From a bacterium (GTDB taxonomy: Bacteria; Pseudomonadota; Alphaproteobacteria; Ferrovibrionales; Ferrovibrionaceae), in NCBI GenBank assembly GCA_022844005.1, contig JALHMN010000022.1:1-41046 (forward strand): a stretch of 41,046 nucleotides of DNA, in the 5' to 3' direction. This document shows, one piece after another, positions 7,366 to 15,684 of the stretch. The position numbers and the translations under genes were made by a program. The notes below the pieces were generated by a model that searched no databases, was not told where the DNA came from, and was given only the letters and a program-made list of their open reading frames with translations. Position 1 is the stretch's first letter. The number at the start of each line of letters is the position of its first letter.

Positions 7366-8156
7366 CGCTCTCCGAGATGCCCCGCGAAGCCGCCGCCAGG
7401 GTGCGCTTCGTCCTCACCGATATCGACGACACGATCACCGACGAGGGCCGCCTCGGCGCCGCCGCCTATGCGGCGATCGAGCGGCTCACCGCGGCCGGGA
7501 TCAAGGTGGTGCCGGTCACCGGCCGCCCTGCCGGCTGGTGCGACATGATCGCCCGCTTCTGGCCGGTGGACGCGGTGGTGGGCGAGAACGGCGCCTTCTG
7601 GTTCCGCTACGACCACGCGGGCCGCCAGATGATCCGCCGCTATACGCTTCCCGAGGCGGTGCGCGCCGCCAACCGGCGCCGGCTCGACCAGCTCGCCCCC
7701 CGGATCCTGGCCGCGGTGCCCGGCTGCGGCATCGCCGCCGACCAGGCCTATCGCGAGGCCGATCTCGCCATCGACTTCTGCGAGGACGTGCCACCGCTCG
7801 GCCGCGAGGCGATTGCCGGGATCGTCGCCCGGTTCGAGGCCGAGGGCGCCCAGGCGAAGGTGAGCTCCATCCATGTGAACGGCTGGTTCGGCGACTTCGA
7901 CAAGCTAACCACCGCCCGGGCGCTGTTCGCCGACCACTATGGCCTCGATGCGGCGGCGATGAAGGCCGAAGTCGCCTATGCGGGGGATTCACCCAACGAT
8001 TCGCCGATGTTCGGCTTCCTGCCGCTTTCAGTCGGCGTCGCCAATGTGCGCGACCTGGAAGACCTGCTGCCGGCCAAGCCCGCCTATGTGACGCCATCGA
8101 GGGGCGGGGCGGGCTTCGTCGAACTGGCCGAGGCGCTGATCCGGGCGCGGGGCTGA
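7356..8156 (+). CDS. HAD-IIB family sugar-phosphatase-like hydrolase
   Basis: This is a haloacid dehalogenase fold phosphatase of 266 residues. Motif I is LTDIDDTIT (nucleophile Asp22, acid Asp24). VVPVTGRPAGW is the motif II region, and YAGDSPNDSPMFGFL (motif IV) carries the metal-binding acids. The C2B-type cap lies between. Related enzymes are Cof-type, sucrose-phosphate and mannosyl-3-phosphoglycerate phosphatases; the substrate is not readable here. The start is uncertain: ATGs at 7356 and 7359 lie in an 18-bp palindrome, and a third ATG at 7377 would give 259 residues. None has a convincing ribosome binding site, so translation may depend on cheZ just upstream. It converges on a second HAD gene with only seven bases between stops. 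Confidence 0.85.
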   Translation: MMRPLSEMPREAAARVRFVLTDIDDTITDEGRLGAAAYAAIERLTAAGIKVVPVTGRPAGWCDMIARFWPVDAVVGENGAFWFRYDHAGRQMIRRYTLPEAVRAANRRRLDQLAPRILAAVPGCGIAADQAYREADLAIDFCEDVPPLGREAIAGIVARFEAEGAQAKVSSIHVNGWFGDFDKLTTARALFADHYGLDAAAMKAEVAYAGDSPNDSPMFGFLPLSVGVANVRDLEDLLPAKPAYVTPSRGGAGFVELAEALIRARG

Positions 8157-8163
8157 CCGCCGC

Positions 8164-9075
8164 CTACCAGGCCAGCAACGGGATGACATAGGTCGGCACG
8201 GCCCCGAAACGGGCGGCGTCGGCCTCGATCAGGGCGGCTGCCGGCTTGTCGCCGGAGCGGATGCCCCAGCTGTGCACATGCAGGCCGCCGGCGACGAACA
8301 GGCAATCGATGCCGGCCGCGACGGCGCCGGCGATGTCGGTGCGGAAACTGTCACCCACCGCCAGCACGCGGCCGGGCTCCAGGCCCAGATGCCCGAGGCT
8401 GGTCCGGTAGGCGCCCTGGGCGGGCTTGCCGAACCACAACACCCGGCCACCCATTTCCTCATAGAGTTCGGCGATGGCCCCGGCGCAGGGCACTTCCATC
8501 GGCCCCCGCATCACCGAGCGGTCCGGATTGGCACAGACCAGCGGCAGGCCGCCGGCGAGCGCCTCCAGCAGGACCGGCCGATAGGTCTCGGCGGTTTCGC
8601 GCTCATCGTCGTGCAGGCCGGTGACCAGCAGGAAATCGGCCCTCCCGACGCCCTCGACGAGTTCGAGGTCGAGGCCGTCGAGCAGGCCATGGTCGCGTTC
8701 AGGGCTGATCCTGACGCAGCGCCCGCCGAGGAGGTCGGCCTCGCCCGCTTCGATCGCCGCATGCACCAGGTCGCCCGAGGTGACGATGAAGTCGTAGGTT
8801 TCGGGCGGGACGCCGAGGCGGTCGAGCAGGAGCTTCACCACACTGCCGCGCCGGGGCGCATTCGAGAGGAGGAGCACGGGCTTTCCCGCCGCCTTGACCG
8901 CCCGCATGGCGGCGAGCGCGCCGGGATAGGCGGCCTTGCCGTCATGGACGACGCCCCACAGATCCAGAATGAAACCGTCATAGCCCTCGGCGACGTCGCG
9001 CAGGCTCTCGATGAAACGAAACGCGGACAGGATCAGCTCTCCTCGCGGCTCCGGCGCGGCTCGCCGAAAATCCAA
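8164..9075 (-). CDS. HAD-IIA family phosphatase (TIGR01459-like)
   Basis: The protein matches the alphaproteobacterial class IIA HAD family TIGR01459. Motif I is GFILDLWGVVHDG, VLLLSNAPRRG is motif II, and VLAVGDSFRTDIAGA is motif IV. Members dephosphorylate small phosphoesters (NagD-like); the substrate is unknown. The start is a puzzle. The family N-terminus aligns with a segment (RFIESLRDVAEGYD) that has no ATG, GTG or TTG nearby. The only canonical codon upstream is TTG at 9075, used here (303 residues), inside the EAL gene. CTG codons at 9036 (a CTGA overlap with the EAL stop) and 9030 (eight bases after GAGGAG) are plausible alternatives. It is probably translationally coupled to the EAL gene. 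Confidence 0.85.
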   Translation of the reverse strand: MDFRRAAPEPRGELILSAFRFIESLRDVAEGYDGFILDLWGVVHDGKAAYPGALAAMRAVKAAGKPVLLLSNAPRRGSVVKLLLDRLGVPPETYDFIVTSGDLVHAAIEAGEADLLGGRCVRISPERDHGLLDGLDLELVEGVGRADFLLVTGLHDDERETAETYRPVLLEALAGGLPLVCANPDRSVMRGPMEVPCAGAIAELYEEMGGRVLWFGKPAQGAYRTSLGHLGLEPGRVLAVGDSFRTDIAGAVAAGIDCLFVAGGLHVHSWGIRSGDKPAAALIEADAARFGAVPTYVIPLLAW

Positions 9076-10187
9076 CCCTGGCCGAGATCGACCCTGAGGT
9101 CGAGCAGGTCCAGCACCGCCGGCTCGGACTCGACCTTTTCCGCCACCAGATCGATGCCGTTTCGATCGAGCGCCATGCGGAAGCGGGTGGCCTTGAGGCG
9201 CGACTCGGGAACATCCAAGAGCAGCGATGCCGGCACCTTGACGACCCGCACGCCATGTTCGGCAAGCCATTCCGGATCGAGGTCCAGAACCTCCACCCGG
9301 TCGATGGAGAAGCCGTAGCGGCGCTGGCGCAGTTCGCTCAGGATGATCTGCGCCGCGGCCGAGGCCTGACGGAAATCGGCGGCGCCGAATTCGAAGACGA
9401 TGTGATCGGAAAGCTCCGGATTCTGCTCCAGAAAGTCGAGGAACGGCGTGACGAACGCCTCGTCCTCGAGGCTCGCCGTCGCCATGTTGACGAAGAAGCC
9501 GACATTGCGGTTGCGCCGGCGTACCCGCCGCACCAGCTGCACGCAACGGAACAGCAGCAGGTTGTCGATGGTGGTGAGGAGGCCCTCGGCCTCGGCCAGC
9601 GCCAGATACTGGTCCGGTCCCAGCACCGTCCCGTCCTCGATCCGGATGCGCGAGAAACATTCGTAATAGCGGGTGCGGCGCTGCGGCAGGCTGACGATCG
9701 GCTGGAGATAGAGGTCGACACGGTTGTCCTCGATCGCCTGGCGCAGGCTGTCGAGAGTCGTGGGCGGCGGACCGGCATCCGGAGCGCCGGCCGGGATGCC
9801 GAGCGCCGGCGGCGGCAGCCGCTCGCCGATCCTGTCGGCGAGCTGGCCGAGCAGTGAACGGACGAGTTCCATCTCGTCGTTCACGCCGCCGCTCTCCTGC
9901 ACTTCCCGGCGCAGCACGGCGATCTCCCGCCGGGCATGGTCGAGCTGACTTTCCCTTGCCCGCTCCACTTTGCGCACATCGATCAGTTCGGCCCTGAGGG
10001 CGGACAGCGCCAGCCGGCGGGCCAGCACCTCATGGGCGAGGGCGAAGAGCAGGAACAGGATCGCGGTGCAGGCATAGCCCATCGCCGCGCCGTCCAGCGC
10101 GGGGACCAGCGCGCCGACGCGCATGCCGGCCAGGGCGGCGGCCAGCGAATAGCTGAAGACGAGGGCGGCGTGGGCGAAAGGCGACAT
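9033..10187 (-). CDS. Membrane-anchored degenerate EAL-domain protein (TipF-like)
   Basis: The 384-residue protein has two N-terminal hydrophobic segments (about 8-28 and 34-52), a charged coiled-coil segment (55-120) and an EAL-like domain (145-375). EAL is ECF (176-178). Residues like metal or substrate ligands remain at Glu176, Asn234, Glu266, Lys317, Glu350 and Gln370, but the DDFG loop is replaced by IDRVE (295-299). Loss of that loop argues against c-di-GMP hydrolysis and for a binding or scaffold role. The same architecture is found in Caulobacter TipF, a c-di-GMP effector of flagellum assembly. The start is ATG 10187 with a weak ribosome binding site. Its 3' end overlaps the HAD-IIA gene. 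CheZ lies 2.4 kb away. Confidence 0.82.
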   Translation of the reverse strand: MSPFAHAALVFSYSLAAALAGMRVGALVPALDGAAMGYACTAILFLLFALAHEVLARRLALSALRAELIDVRKVERARESQLDHARREIAVLRREVQESGGVNDEMELVRSLLGQLADRIGERLPPPALGIPAGAPDAGPPPTTLDSLRQAIEDNRVDLYLQPIVSLPQRRTRYYECFSRIRIEDGTVLGPDQYLALAEAEGLLTTIDNLLLFRCVQLVRRVRRRNRNVGFFVNMATASLEDEAFVTPFLDFLEQNPELSDHIVFEFGAADFRQASAAAQIILSELRQRRYGFSIDRVEVLDLDPEWLAEHGVRVVKVPASLLLDVPESRLKATRFRMALDRNGIDLVAEKVESEPAVLDLLDLRVDLGQGWIFGEPRRSREES

Positions 10188-10194
10188 GGCGCGC

Positions 10195-10218
10195 AGACTG
10201 CTTCGGACCCTGCAGTCT
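10195..10218. promoter_or_regulatory. 7-bp inverted repeat upstream of the EAL gene
   Basis: AGACTGC (10195-10201) and GCAGTCT (10212-10218) form a perfect dyad with a 10-base centre. It begins eight bases upstream of the EAL-gene ATG, in the divergent region shared with the cupin-rhodanese gene. It could be an operator or a leader hairpin. Confidence 0.3.
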
Positions 10219-10359
10219 CCGCCGCCCCCGGTTGCAATATGGTTAACGCAATCTTGGCATAGGCGCGCGCGAGCGGGCGGCGGCGCATTGCAATGGCCGG
10301 CGCTTGCGCGACGTGGCCGAGGGCGCGTTAATGCCGGCCGCCAACCAGGGGAGCGAAGC

Positions 10360-12531
10360 ATGACCGGAGTGAGCAGCGAGCGGACGGAAGCGGTTTCGGC
10401 GATGATCGGCCGGGTGCGCGAGATCGAGGGACGCCTGGGTGTCACACCGGCGGCGATCGAGGCGATCAAGGCCGAGCTCACGGCGCTCGCCCGGCAGGAG
10501 CATCTGTTCCCGGCCCAGCATTTCCCGGTCAAGTCCGGGCATGGCACCGTCTACCGCATCGCCGAGGATGCCGATCATCGCTTCGCGCTGTACGGCTCGG
10601 CGGGCGTGCCCGGCAAGGCGCAGCCGCCGCACAACCACACCACCTGGGCGGTGATCTCGGGCGTGCGGGGCGAGGAATACAACGTCTGCTACCGCCGCAG
10701 CGACAACGGCTCCGTTCCCGGCGAGGGGAAGCTGGAACGCACCGGCGATCTGGCCGTGAAGCAGGGCAACGCCATCGGCTTCCTGCCCGACGACTTCCAC
10801 ACCATCGAGGTCAAGGGCACCGAACCTTCGCTGCACCTGCATCTCTACGGCCTCAGCCTGGAGCGGCTGCCGCAACGCATCTTCTTCGGCGACAGCGCCG
10901 GCGGGGCCTATACCGTCTTCCCCGCCCCGCCGAAGATCGGCCCCTGCCTGGTCACAGCGCCTGAGCTGAAGGCGATGCTGAGGGACGGCGGGGAGCTGGC
11001 GCTGCTCGACCTGCGCGAGGAAGGCACCTTCGCCGCCGCGCATCTCTTCCACGCCGTGCCCCTGCCGCTCAGCCGCCTGGAAGCCCGGGCGGAAGCGCTG
11101 GTGCCGCGGAAGGACACCCGCATCGTGCTGACCGACGGTGGCGACGGCACGCTGGTGCGGCGCGCCGCGGAACGGCTGGCCCGGCTCGGCTATCGCGACG
11201 TCTCCGCTCTGGACGGCGGGCTCGAGGGCTGGAAGGCGGCGGGGTTCGAGGTCTTCTCGGGCATCAACGTGCCGAGCAAGGCCTTCGGCGAGTTCGTCGA
11301 GCATCACGACGGCACGCCCCGGATCGAGGCGACCGAGTTGAAGGCGATGATCGATGCCGGCGAGAAGGTGGTCATCCTCGACAGCCGCCCCTTCGTCGAG
11401 TTCCGCGCCATGAGCATCCCGGGCGGTCTCGACTGCCCCGGCGCGGAACTGGTGCGCCGGGCCTTCGACGCCGCGCCCTCGCCCGACACCACCATCGTCG
11501 TCAACTGCGCCGGGCGCACCCGCAGCATCATCGGCGCCCAGTCGCTGATCAATGCCGGGCTTCCCAACAAGGTCGTGGCGCTGAAGAACGGCACGATGGG
11601 CTGGGAACTGGCGGGATTCCAGGTGGCGAAGGGCGTGACCGCGCGGGCGCCGGAACCCTCGCCCGCCGGCCGGGCCAAGGCGGAAGCCGCCATCGCCGCG
11701 GTGACGAAGCGCTACGGCATCAGGCGTATCGACGCCGCCACCCTCGCCCGCTTCCAGGCCGAGACCGGCCGTTCGCTCTACCTCCTCGACGTGCGCCTGC
11801 CGGAGGCCTATGCGGCCGGCCACCTGCCGGGGTCGCGCTCGGCCCCGGGGGGCCAGCTGGTGCAGGCGACCGACCAGTATGTCGGCACCCGCAACGCCCG
11901 CCTGGTGCTGGTCGACGAGGACGGGATCGCCGCCAGCATGACCGCGCATTGGCTGCTGCAGGCCGGCTGGGAGGAGGTCTATGTGCTGACCGGCGTCTTC
12001 GGGCCCGGTGCCGTGCTGGAAACGGGACCCGATCTGCCCCGGCCCTCGATCGCGCTGCCGGATATCCGCGCGATCGAGATCGGCGAACTGGCGTCGGAGA
12101 TCGGCCTCGGCGGCGTCGCCGTGCTCGATTTCGACACCTCGATCCGCTACCGCAAGGGTCACATTCCCGGGGCCTGGTGGGTGAACCGGGCCCGCCTCGC
12201 CACCGCGCTGGCAAAGCTGCCGGCCACCCGCCTGATCGCGGTGGCGGCACCGGAGGAAGCGCTCGCCCGCCTCGCGGCCGGGGAAGTCGCGGAGCAGACC
12301 GGCGCGACCGTGGTCATGGTGAAGGGCGGCACATTGTCCTGGATCCAGGACGGACGGCCGGTCGAAAAAGGCCATACCCGGATGCTGGACGAAGCCGACG
12401 ACGTCTGGCTCCGCCCCTACGACCACGAGGCCGACCAGCAGAGGCACATGCAGGCCTATCTCGACTGGGAAGTGGGCCTGGTCGAGCAGCTGGAACGCGA
12501 TGGCGATGCGGGGTTCAAGCGCTTCGGATAG
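10360..12531 (+). CDS. Cysteine-dioxygenase-like cupin fused to four rhodanese-like domains
   Basis: The 723-residue protein has no signal peptide and is predicted cytosolic. Residues 1-190 form a cysteine-dioxygenase-like cupin with three candidate Fe ligands, His91, His93 (PPHNHTTW) and His147 (DDFHTIE). Four rhodanese-like modules follow at about 197-300, 321-425, 455-560 and 570-665. Only module 2 keeps an active-site cysteine loop (VNCAGRTRS, Cys383). The corresponding loops are LTDGGDG, VDEDGIAAS and AAPEEAL in modules 1, 3 and 4, so those are probably structural or binding domains. The likely chemistry is oxidation of a thiol or persulfide coupled to sulfur transfer; the substrate is unproven. 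ATG 10360 has a strong AGGGGAG ribosome binding site. It is divergent from the EAL gene and apparently monocistronic. Confidence 0.88.
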   Translation: MTGVSSERTEAVSAMIGRVREIEGRLGVTPAAIEAIKAELTALARQEHLFPAQHFPVKSGHGTVYRIAEDADHRFALYGSAGVPGKAQPPHNHTTWAVISGVRGEEYNVCYRRSDNGSVPGEGKLERTGDLAVKQGNAIGFLPDDFHTIEVKGTEPSLHLHLYGLSLERLPQRIFFGDSAGGAYTVFPAPPKIGPCLVTAPELKAMLRDGGELALLDLREEGTFAAAHLFHAVPLPLSRLEARAEALVPRKDTRIVLTDGGDGTLVRRAAERLARLGYRDVSALDGGLEGWKAAGFEVFSGINVPSKAFGEFVEHHDGTPRIEATELKAMIDAGEKVVILDSRPFVEFRAMSIPGGLDCPGAELVRRAFDAAPSPDTTIVVNCAGRTRSIIGAQSLINAGLPNKVVALKNGTMGWELAGFQVAKGVTARAPEPSPAGRAKAEAAIAAVTKRYGIRRIDAATLARFQAETGRSLYLLDVRLPEAYAAGHLPGSRSAPGGQLVQATDQYVGTRNARLVLVDEDGIAASMTAHWLLQAGWEEVYVLTGVFGPGAVLETGPDLPRPSIALPDIRAIEIGELASEIGLGGVAVLDFDTSIRYRKGHIPGAWWVNRARLATALAKLPATRLIAVAAPEEALARLAAGEVAEQTGATVVMVKGGTLSWIQDGRPVEKGHTRMLDEADDVWLRPYDHEADQQRHMQAYLDWEVGLVEQLERDGDAGFKRFG

Positions 12532-12625
12532 CGCGCCCGAGGGTTGACCGGAGGGGGCTTTTCCGCCTCAATCGGCGGCGTTAACCAATCCGGGTGAGGT
12601 GTGGGAGCAGCGGGCTCGCCTGGAT

Positions 12626-14692
12626 ATGCAGGATAGGCCCCGTATGCTCCCAGCCTTCGTCATCCCGGTCGCGCCGCCCATCGTGCCGGCCGCCGACCGT
12701 CCGGAACACGCTTCCGGCTACCGCGCCGATATCGACGGATTGCGGGCGCTCGCCGTCCTGGCCGTGATCGCCTTCCATGCCAAGATCGCCGGATTCGAAG
12801 GCGGCTATGTCGGTGTCGATGTCTTCTTCGTCATCTCCGGCTTCCTGATCACCTCGATCCTGCGCCGCGAGATCGGCAACGGCACCTACAGCCTCCTGCG
12901 CTTCTACGAACGGCGCATCCGGCGCATCCTGCCCGCCCTCCTGCTCATGTGCGCGGTGACCCTGGGCGTCGCCGCGCTGTTCTTCATCCCGCGCGACTAC
13001 AAGGACCTCGCCCAGAGTGCCGGGGCCACGGCCGGCTTCGTCTCCAATCTCTATTTCTGGCGCAAGGCCGGCTATTTCGATCAGGCGGCGGAATGGAAGC
13101 CGTTGGTACACACTTGGTCCTTGGGCGTGGAGGAGCAGTACTACATCCTCTGGCCGCTGATCCTCGTGGTGCTCTGCCGGCTTTCGCCGCGGGCGATGCG
13201 CTGGTCGATCGCCGCTCTCGCCGCCGCTTCGCTCGCCATCGCCGCCGTGCTGGTCGAGGAGGAGCCGCGCGCGGCCTTCTACCTGCTGCCCGCCCGCATG
13301 TGGGAACTGCTGGCGGGAGCCGCCTTGGCGCTCGGACTGCTGCCGGCGCCGGGCGCGGGCGGACGCGGGGTTCTGGGTGTCGGCGGCCTGGTGGCGATCC
13401 TGGCCGCAATCCTGCTGTTCGATGCCAAGACGCCCTTCCCGGGCATCGCTGCGCTCCTGCCCTGCCTGGGCGCCATGGCGATCGTCGCCGCCGGGTCCGG
13501 CGGCACGTCGGCGGCCACGCGCTTCCTCGCTCTTCGCGGGCTGGCGGCCCTGGGACGGGTCTCCTATTCGCTCTACCTCTGGCATTGGCCGATGCTCGTA
13601 CTGCCGCAGTACTACCTGCTGCGCGCGCTGACGCCGATGGAGACGGCGGGACTGCTGGCCGCCAGTTACGCCGTCGCCCTGATCTCCTACAGGTTCATCG
13701 AAACGCCGTTTCGGCGCGGGTTGAAGATGCGCCGGCCGGCCCTGTTCGCCGGTGCGCTCGCGGCGATGGCCGTGATCGTCGGCGTCGGCGTCGCGGGCTG
13801 GCGCGCGAACGGCTTTCCGGGCCGCTTCGACGCCAGGGTCAGCGCCTATGCGACAGCGGCGACCGACACCAATCCGTTGCAGCGGATCTGCGACCGCCGC
13901 AGTCCCGGGCAGGTGACCGCCGGCGGCGCCTGCCGTATCGGACAGCCGGAAGCGGCCCCGAGCTTCGCCGTGTTCGGCGACAGTTTCGGCGACGCCCTGC
14001 TGCCGGGTCTCGACCGCGCCGGCCGCGATACGGGCAAGGCCGGCTACGGCTTCACCTACAGCGGGTGCTATCCCCTGGTCGGACATGTGCAGGAAGCCGA
14101 ATGCGGGCCCTATACCGATGCCGTGCTGGCCTTCCTGATGGCTCATCCTGAAATCCGCACGGTCTTCGTCGTCTCGCGCTGGACCTCCGCCCTGTGGTCG
14201 ACCCGCTTCGGCGCCTATGCCCAGGACGAGCTTTGGCTCGCCGACGGCCAGTCGAGCGAAAAGAGCCAGGCCGAGAACGCGCGGGTGGTCGAACGCTCGC
14301 TCGGGCGGTTCCTCTCCGCCCTCGCCGACCGTCGCGTCGTCGCGGTCGCCTACGTGCCCGAACAGCGAGTCGACGTGCCGCGCGACCTGGCGTTGCGGGC
14401 ATGGCGCGGCCTGGACCTGGACATCGGGATCGACCGCGCCACCTACGACGTCCGCCAGGCGCCCGTGCGGGACCTGCTGGAGCGAATGATGGCCGAGCAT
14501 CGCCACTTTTCGGTCATCGACGTCGGGGCCGCGCTCTGCAGCGACAAATCCTGTCCCGCCCGGATCGGCGACACGGTCCTCTATGCCGACGACAATCACA
14601 TGAGCACCGCCGGCGCTCTTCTTCTCGCTCCGCGTTTCGCCCGGGCCCTGGACGCCCAGGAACCTTCCCCCGATGCGACCGTTCGCGAATGA
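12626..14692 (+). CDS. Membrane acyltransferase with C-terminal SGNH domain (OafA-like)
   Basis: The N-terminal part is an acyltransferase-3 domain of about ten membrane helices. It begins YRADIDGLRALAVLAVIAFHA (catalytic His at its end) and continues through VGVDVFFVISGFLITSIL, SLGVEEQYYILWP and LWHWPMLVLPQYYLL. The C-terminal 270 residues form an SGNH hydrolase-like domain with FGDSFGDALLPG and a final DDNHMS Asp/His motif. Such OafA-type proteins move acyl groups, often acetyl, onto surface polysaccharide, with the SGNH domain in the periplasm. The target is unknown, and no polysaccharide genes lie nearby. The start is uncertain: GTG 12599, ATG 12626 and ATG 12644 are in frame and none is clearly favoured by a ribosome binding site. 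Confidence 0.9.
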   Translation: MQDRPRMLPAFVIPVAPPIVPAADRPEHASGYRADIDGLRALAVLAVIAFHAKIAGFEGGYVGVDVFFVISGFLITSILRREIGNGTYSLLRFYERRIRRILPALLLMCAVTLGVAALFFIPRDYKDLAQSAGATAGFVSNLYFWRKAGYFDQAAEWKPLVHTWSLGVEEQYYILWPLILVVLCRLSPRAMRWSIAALAAASLAIAAVLVEEEPRAAFYLLPARMWELLAGAALALGLLPAPGAGGRGVLGVGGLVAILAAILLFDAKTPFPGIAALLPCLGAMAIVAAGSGGTSAATRFLALRGLAALGRVSYSLYLWHWPMLVLPQYYLLRALTPMETAGLLAASYAVALISYRFIETPFRRGLKMRRPALFAGALAAMAVIVGVGVAGWRANGFPGRFDARVSAYATAATDTNPLQRICDRRSPGQVTAGGACRIGQPEAAPSFAVFGDSFGDALLPGLDRAGRDTGKAGYGFTYSGCYPLVGHVQEAECGPYTDAVLAFLMAHPEIRTVFVVSRWTSALWSTRFGAYAQDELWLADGQSSEKSQAENARVVERSLGRFLSALADRRVVAVAYVPEQRVDVPRDLALRAWRGLDLDIGIDRATYDVRQAPVRDLLERMMAEHRHFSVIDVGAALCSDKSCPARIGDTVLYADDNHMSTAGALLLAPRFARALDAQEPSPDATVRE

Positions 14693-14711
14693 ACAAGCGC
14701 GGAGGTGAGGC

Positions 14712-15155
14712 ATGCAAAGCCGGCAGATTCACGAAGCTGAAGGACAGCGAACCTACGTGCTGGTGCTGGAAACTGGCGACGAGGTGATGGCCTGTCTGCG
14801 GGACTTTGCCGCCAGCGAGCGGCTGTCGGCGGCCCAGTTCAATGCCATCGGAGCATTCCAGAACGCCGTGATCAGCTACTTCGATTGGGAAACGAAGACC
14901 TACATTCCGAATCCCGTGGAGGAGCAGGTCGAGGTGGCGTCCTTCACCGGAGACGTCGCCCTCGGTCCCGACGGCAAGCCGGCCCTACACATCCATCTCG
15001 TGCTGGGCCGCCGCGATGGCAGCGCGCTCGCCGGCCATCTGGAGCGGGGCGTGGTCCGGCCGACGCTCGAGGTGATCCTGACCGAATCGCCCGTCCATCT
15101 CAGGAAAAGGCACGATCCGGACAGCGGCCTGGCGCTGATACGGCCTGACGAATAG
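14712..15155 (+). CDS. PPC/DUF296 domain protein
   Basis: The 147-residue protein is a stand-alone plants-and-prokaryotes-conserved (PPC, DUF296) domain. The family pattern is visible as [19 protein letters not shown] at the N-terminus, [14 protein letters not shown] in the middle, and [21 protein letters not shown] with a His-x-His pair near residues 94-96. Bacterial members form trimers. The fold is linked to DNA-binding AT-hook proteins in plants, but bacterial members lack the AT hook and their role is unclear. The start is secure because GGAGGTGA lies just before the ATG. It follows the acyltransferase by 19 bases and may be cotranscribed with it. Confidence 0.88.
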   Translation: MQSRQIHEAEGQRTYVLVLETGDEVMACLRDFAASERLSAAQFNAIGAFQNAVISYFDWETKTYIPNPVEEQVEVASFTGDVALGPDGKPALHIHLVLGRRDGSALAGHLERGVVRPTLEVILTESPVHLRKRHDPDSGLALIRPDE

Positions 15156-15184
15156 TCGGCGACGGCATGAGGCGTGCATGCTAT

Positions 15185-15203
15185 CCGGCGAGAAAATCGC
15201 CGG
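15185..15203 (+). promoter_or_regulatory. Perfect 7-bp hairpin over the AtzH-like gene's ribosome binding site
   Basis: CCGGCGA (15185-15191), loop GAAAA, then TCGCCGG (15197-15203). The right arm runs into the GGAG ribosome binding site (15202-15205) of the gene starting at 15212. It may lower translation or mark the 3' end of the DUF296 transcript. No T-run follows. Confidence 0.4.
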
Positions 15204-15211
15204 AGCCCGCA

Positions 15212-15595
15212 ATGCAGACCAATATTCCCGAGATCGTCGAGGAAGTTACCGCCGCCTTCATGCGCTACGAGCGAGCCCTGGTGAGCAACGACCTCGCCGT
15301 GCTCGACGACTGCTTCTGGAACGATCCCAAGGTCTTGCGCTACGGGTTGGCGGAAAATCTCTACGGATTCGAAGAGATTGCCGGTTTCCGGGCCGGCCGT
15401 CCCACCATCGACATGAATCGCGAGCTGACCCGGGTTGTCATCACCACCTTCGGGCGTGATTTCGCCACTGCCAATTGCGAGTACAGGCGCACCGCTTCCG
15501 GCCGCCCGGGGCGGCAGAGCCAGACCTGGGCCAGGCTGCCCGAAGGCTGGAAGGTGGTCGCCGCCCATGTCTCCTGGTTCGAGCCGCCCAAATGA
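15212..15595 (+). CDS. AtzH/HpxZ-like SnoaL-fold protein (DUF3225)
   Basis: The 127-residue protein fits the DUF3225 family (AtzH and HpxZ), a cystatin/SnoaL-like fold. Features seen are [27 protein letters not shown], then [22 protein letters not shown], and near the end [21 protein letters not shown]. AtzH acts in cyanuric-acid breakdown as a 1-carboxybiuret decarboxylase, and HpxZ belongs to oxalurate catabolism; both normally sit beside an AtzE/HpxY-type amidase. Here no amidase is adjacent, and the only one in the window is at its far end. The frame is open from 15167, but ATG 15212 with GGAG fits the family N-terminus. A hairpin partly covers the ribosome binding site. Confidence 0.85.
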   Translation: MQTNIPEIVEEVTAAFMRYERALVSNDLAVLDDCFWNDPKVLRYGLAENLYGFEEIAGFRAGRPTIDMNRELTRVVITTFGRDFATANCEYRRTASGRPGRQSQTWARLPEGWKVVAAHVSWFEPPK

Positions 15596-15622
15596 ACCCT
15601 TGAAACCATCAGGCTTTTTGCC

Positions 15623-15651
15623 TTGACCGGGAAGGGGTCGGCTTCCATGTT
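15623..15651 (+). promoter_or_regulatory. Candidate sigma70 promoter of infA
   Basis: TTGACC (15623-15628) and CATGTT (15646-15651) have a 17-base spacer, placing a start near 15658, about 27 bases before the infA ATG. The -10 element is weak, so this is tentative. Confidence 0.35.
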
Positions 15652-15684
15652 CTCGCCACCCTGAAACAGACCCCGGAAGACTGA

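Noticed and set aside
12545-12590. Terminator after the cupin-rhodanese gene
   Set aside because: Only a 5-bp stem (CCGCC/GGCGG) is present, with no T-run; too weak to call.
12581-14713. 710-codon minus-strand open frame
   Set aside because: It is exactly antisense to the acyltransferase-SGNH gene, which has full family motifs.
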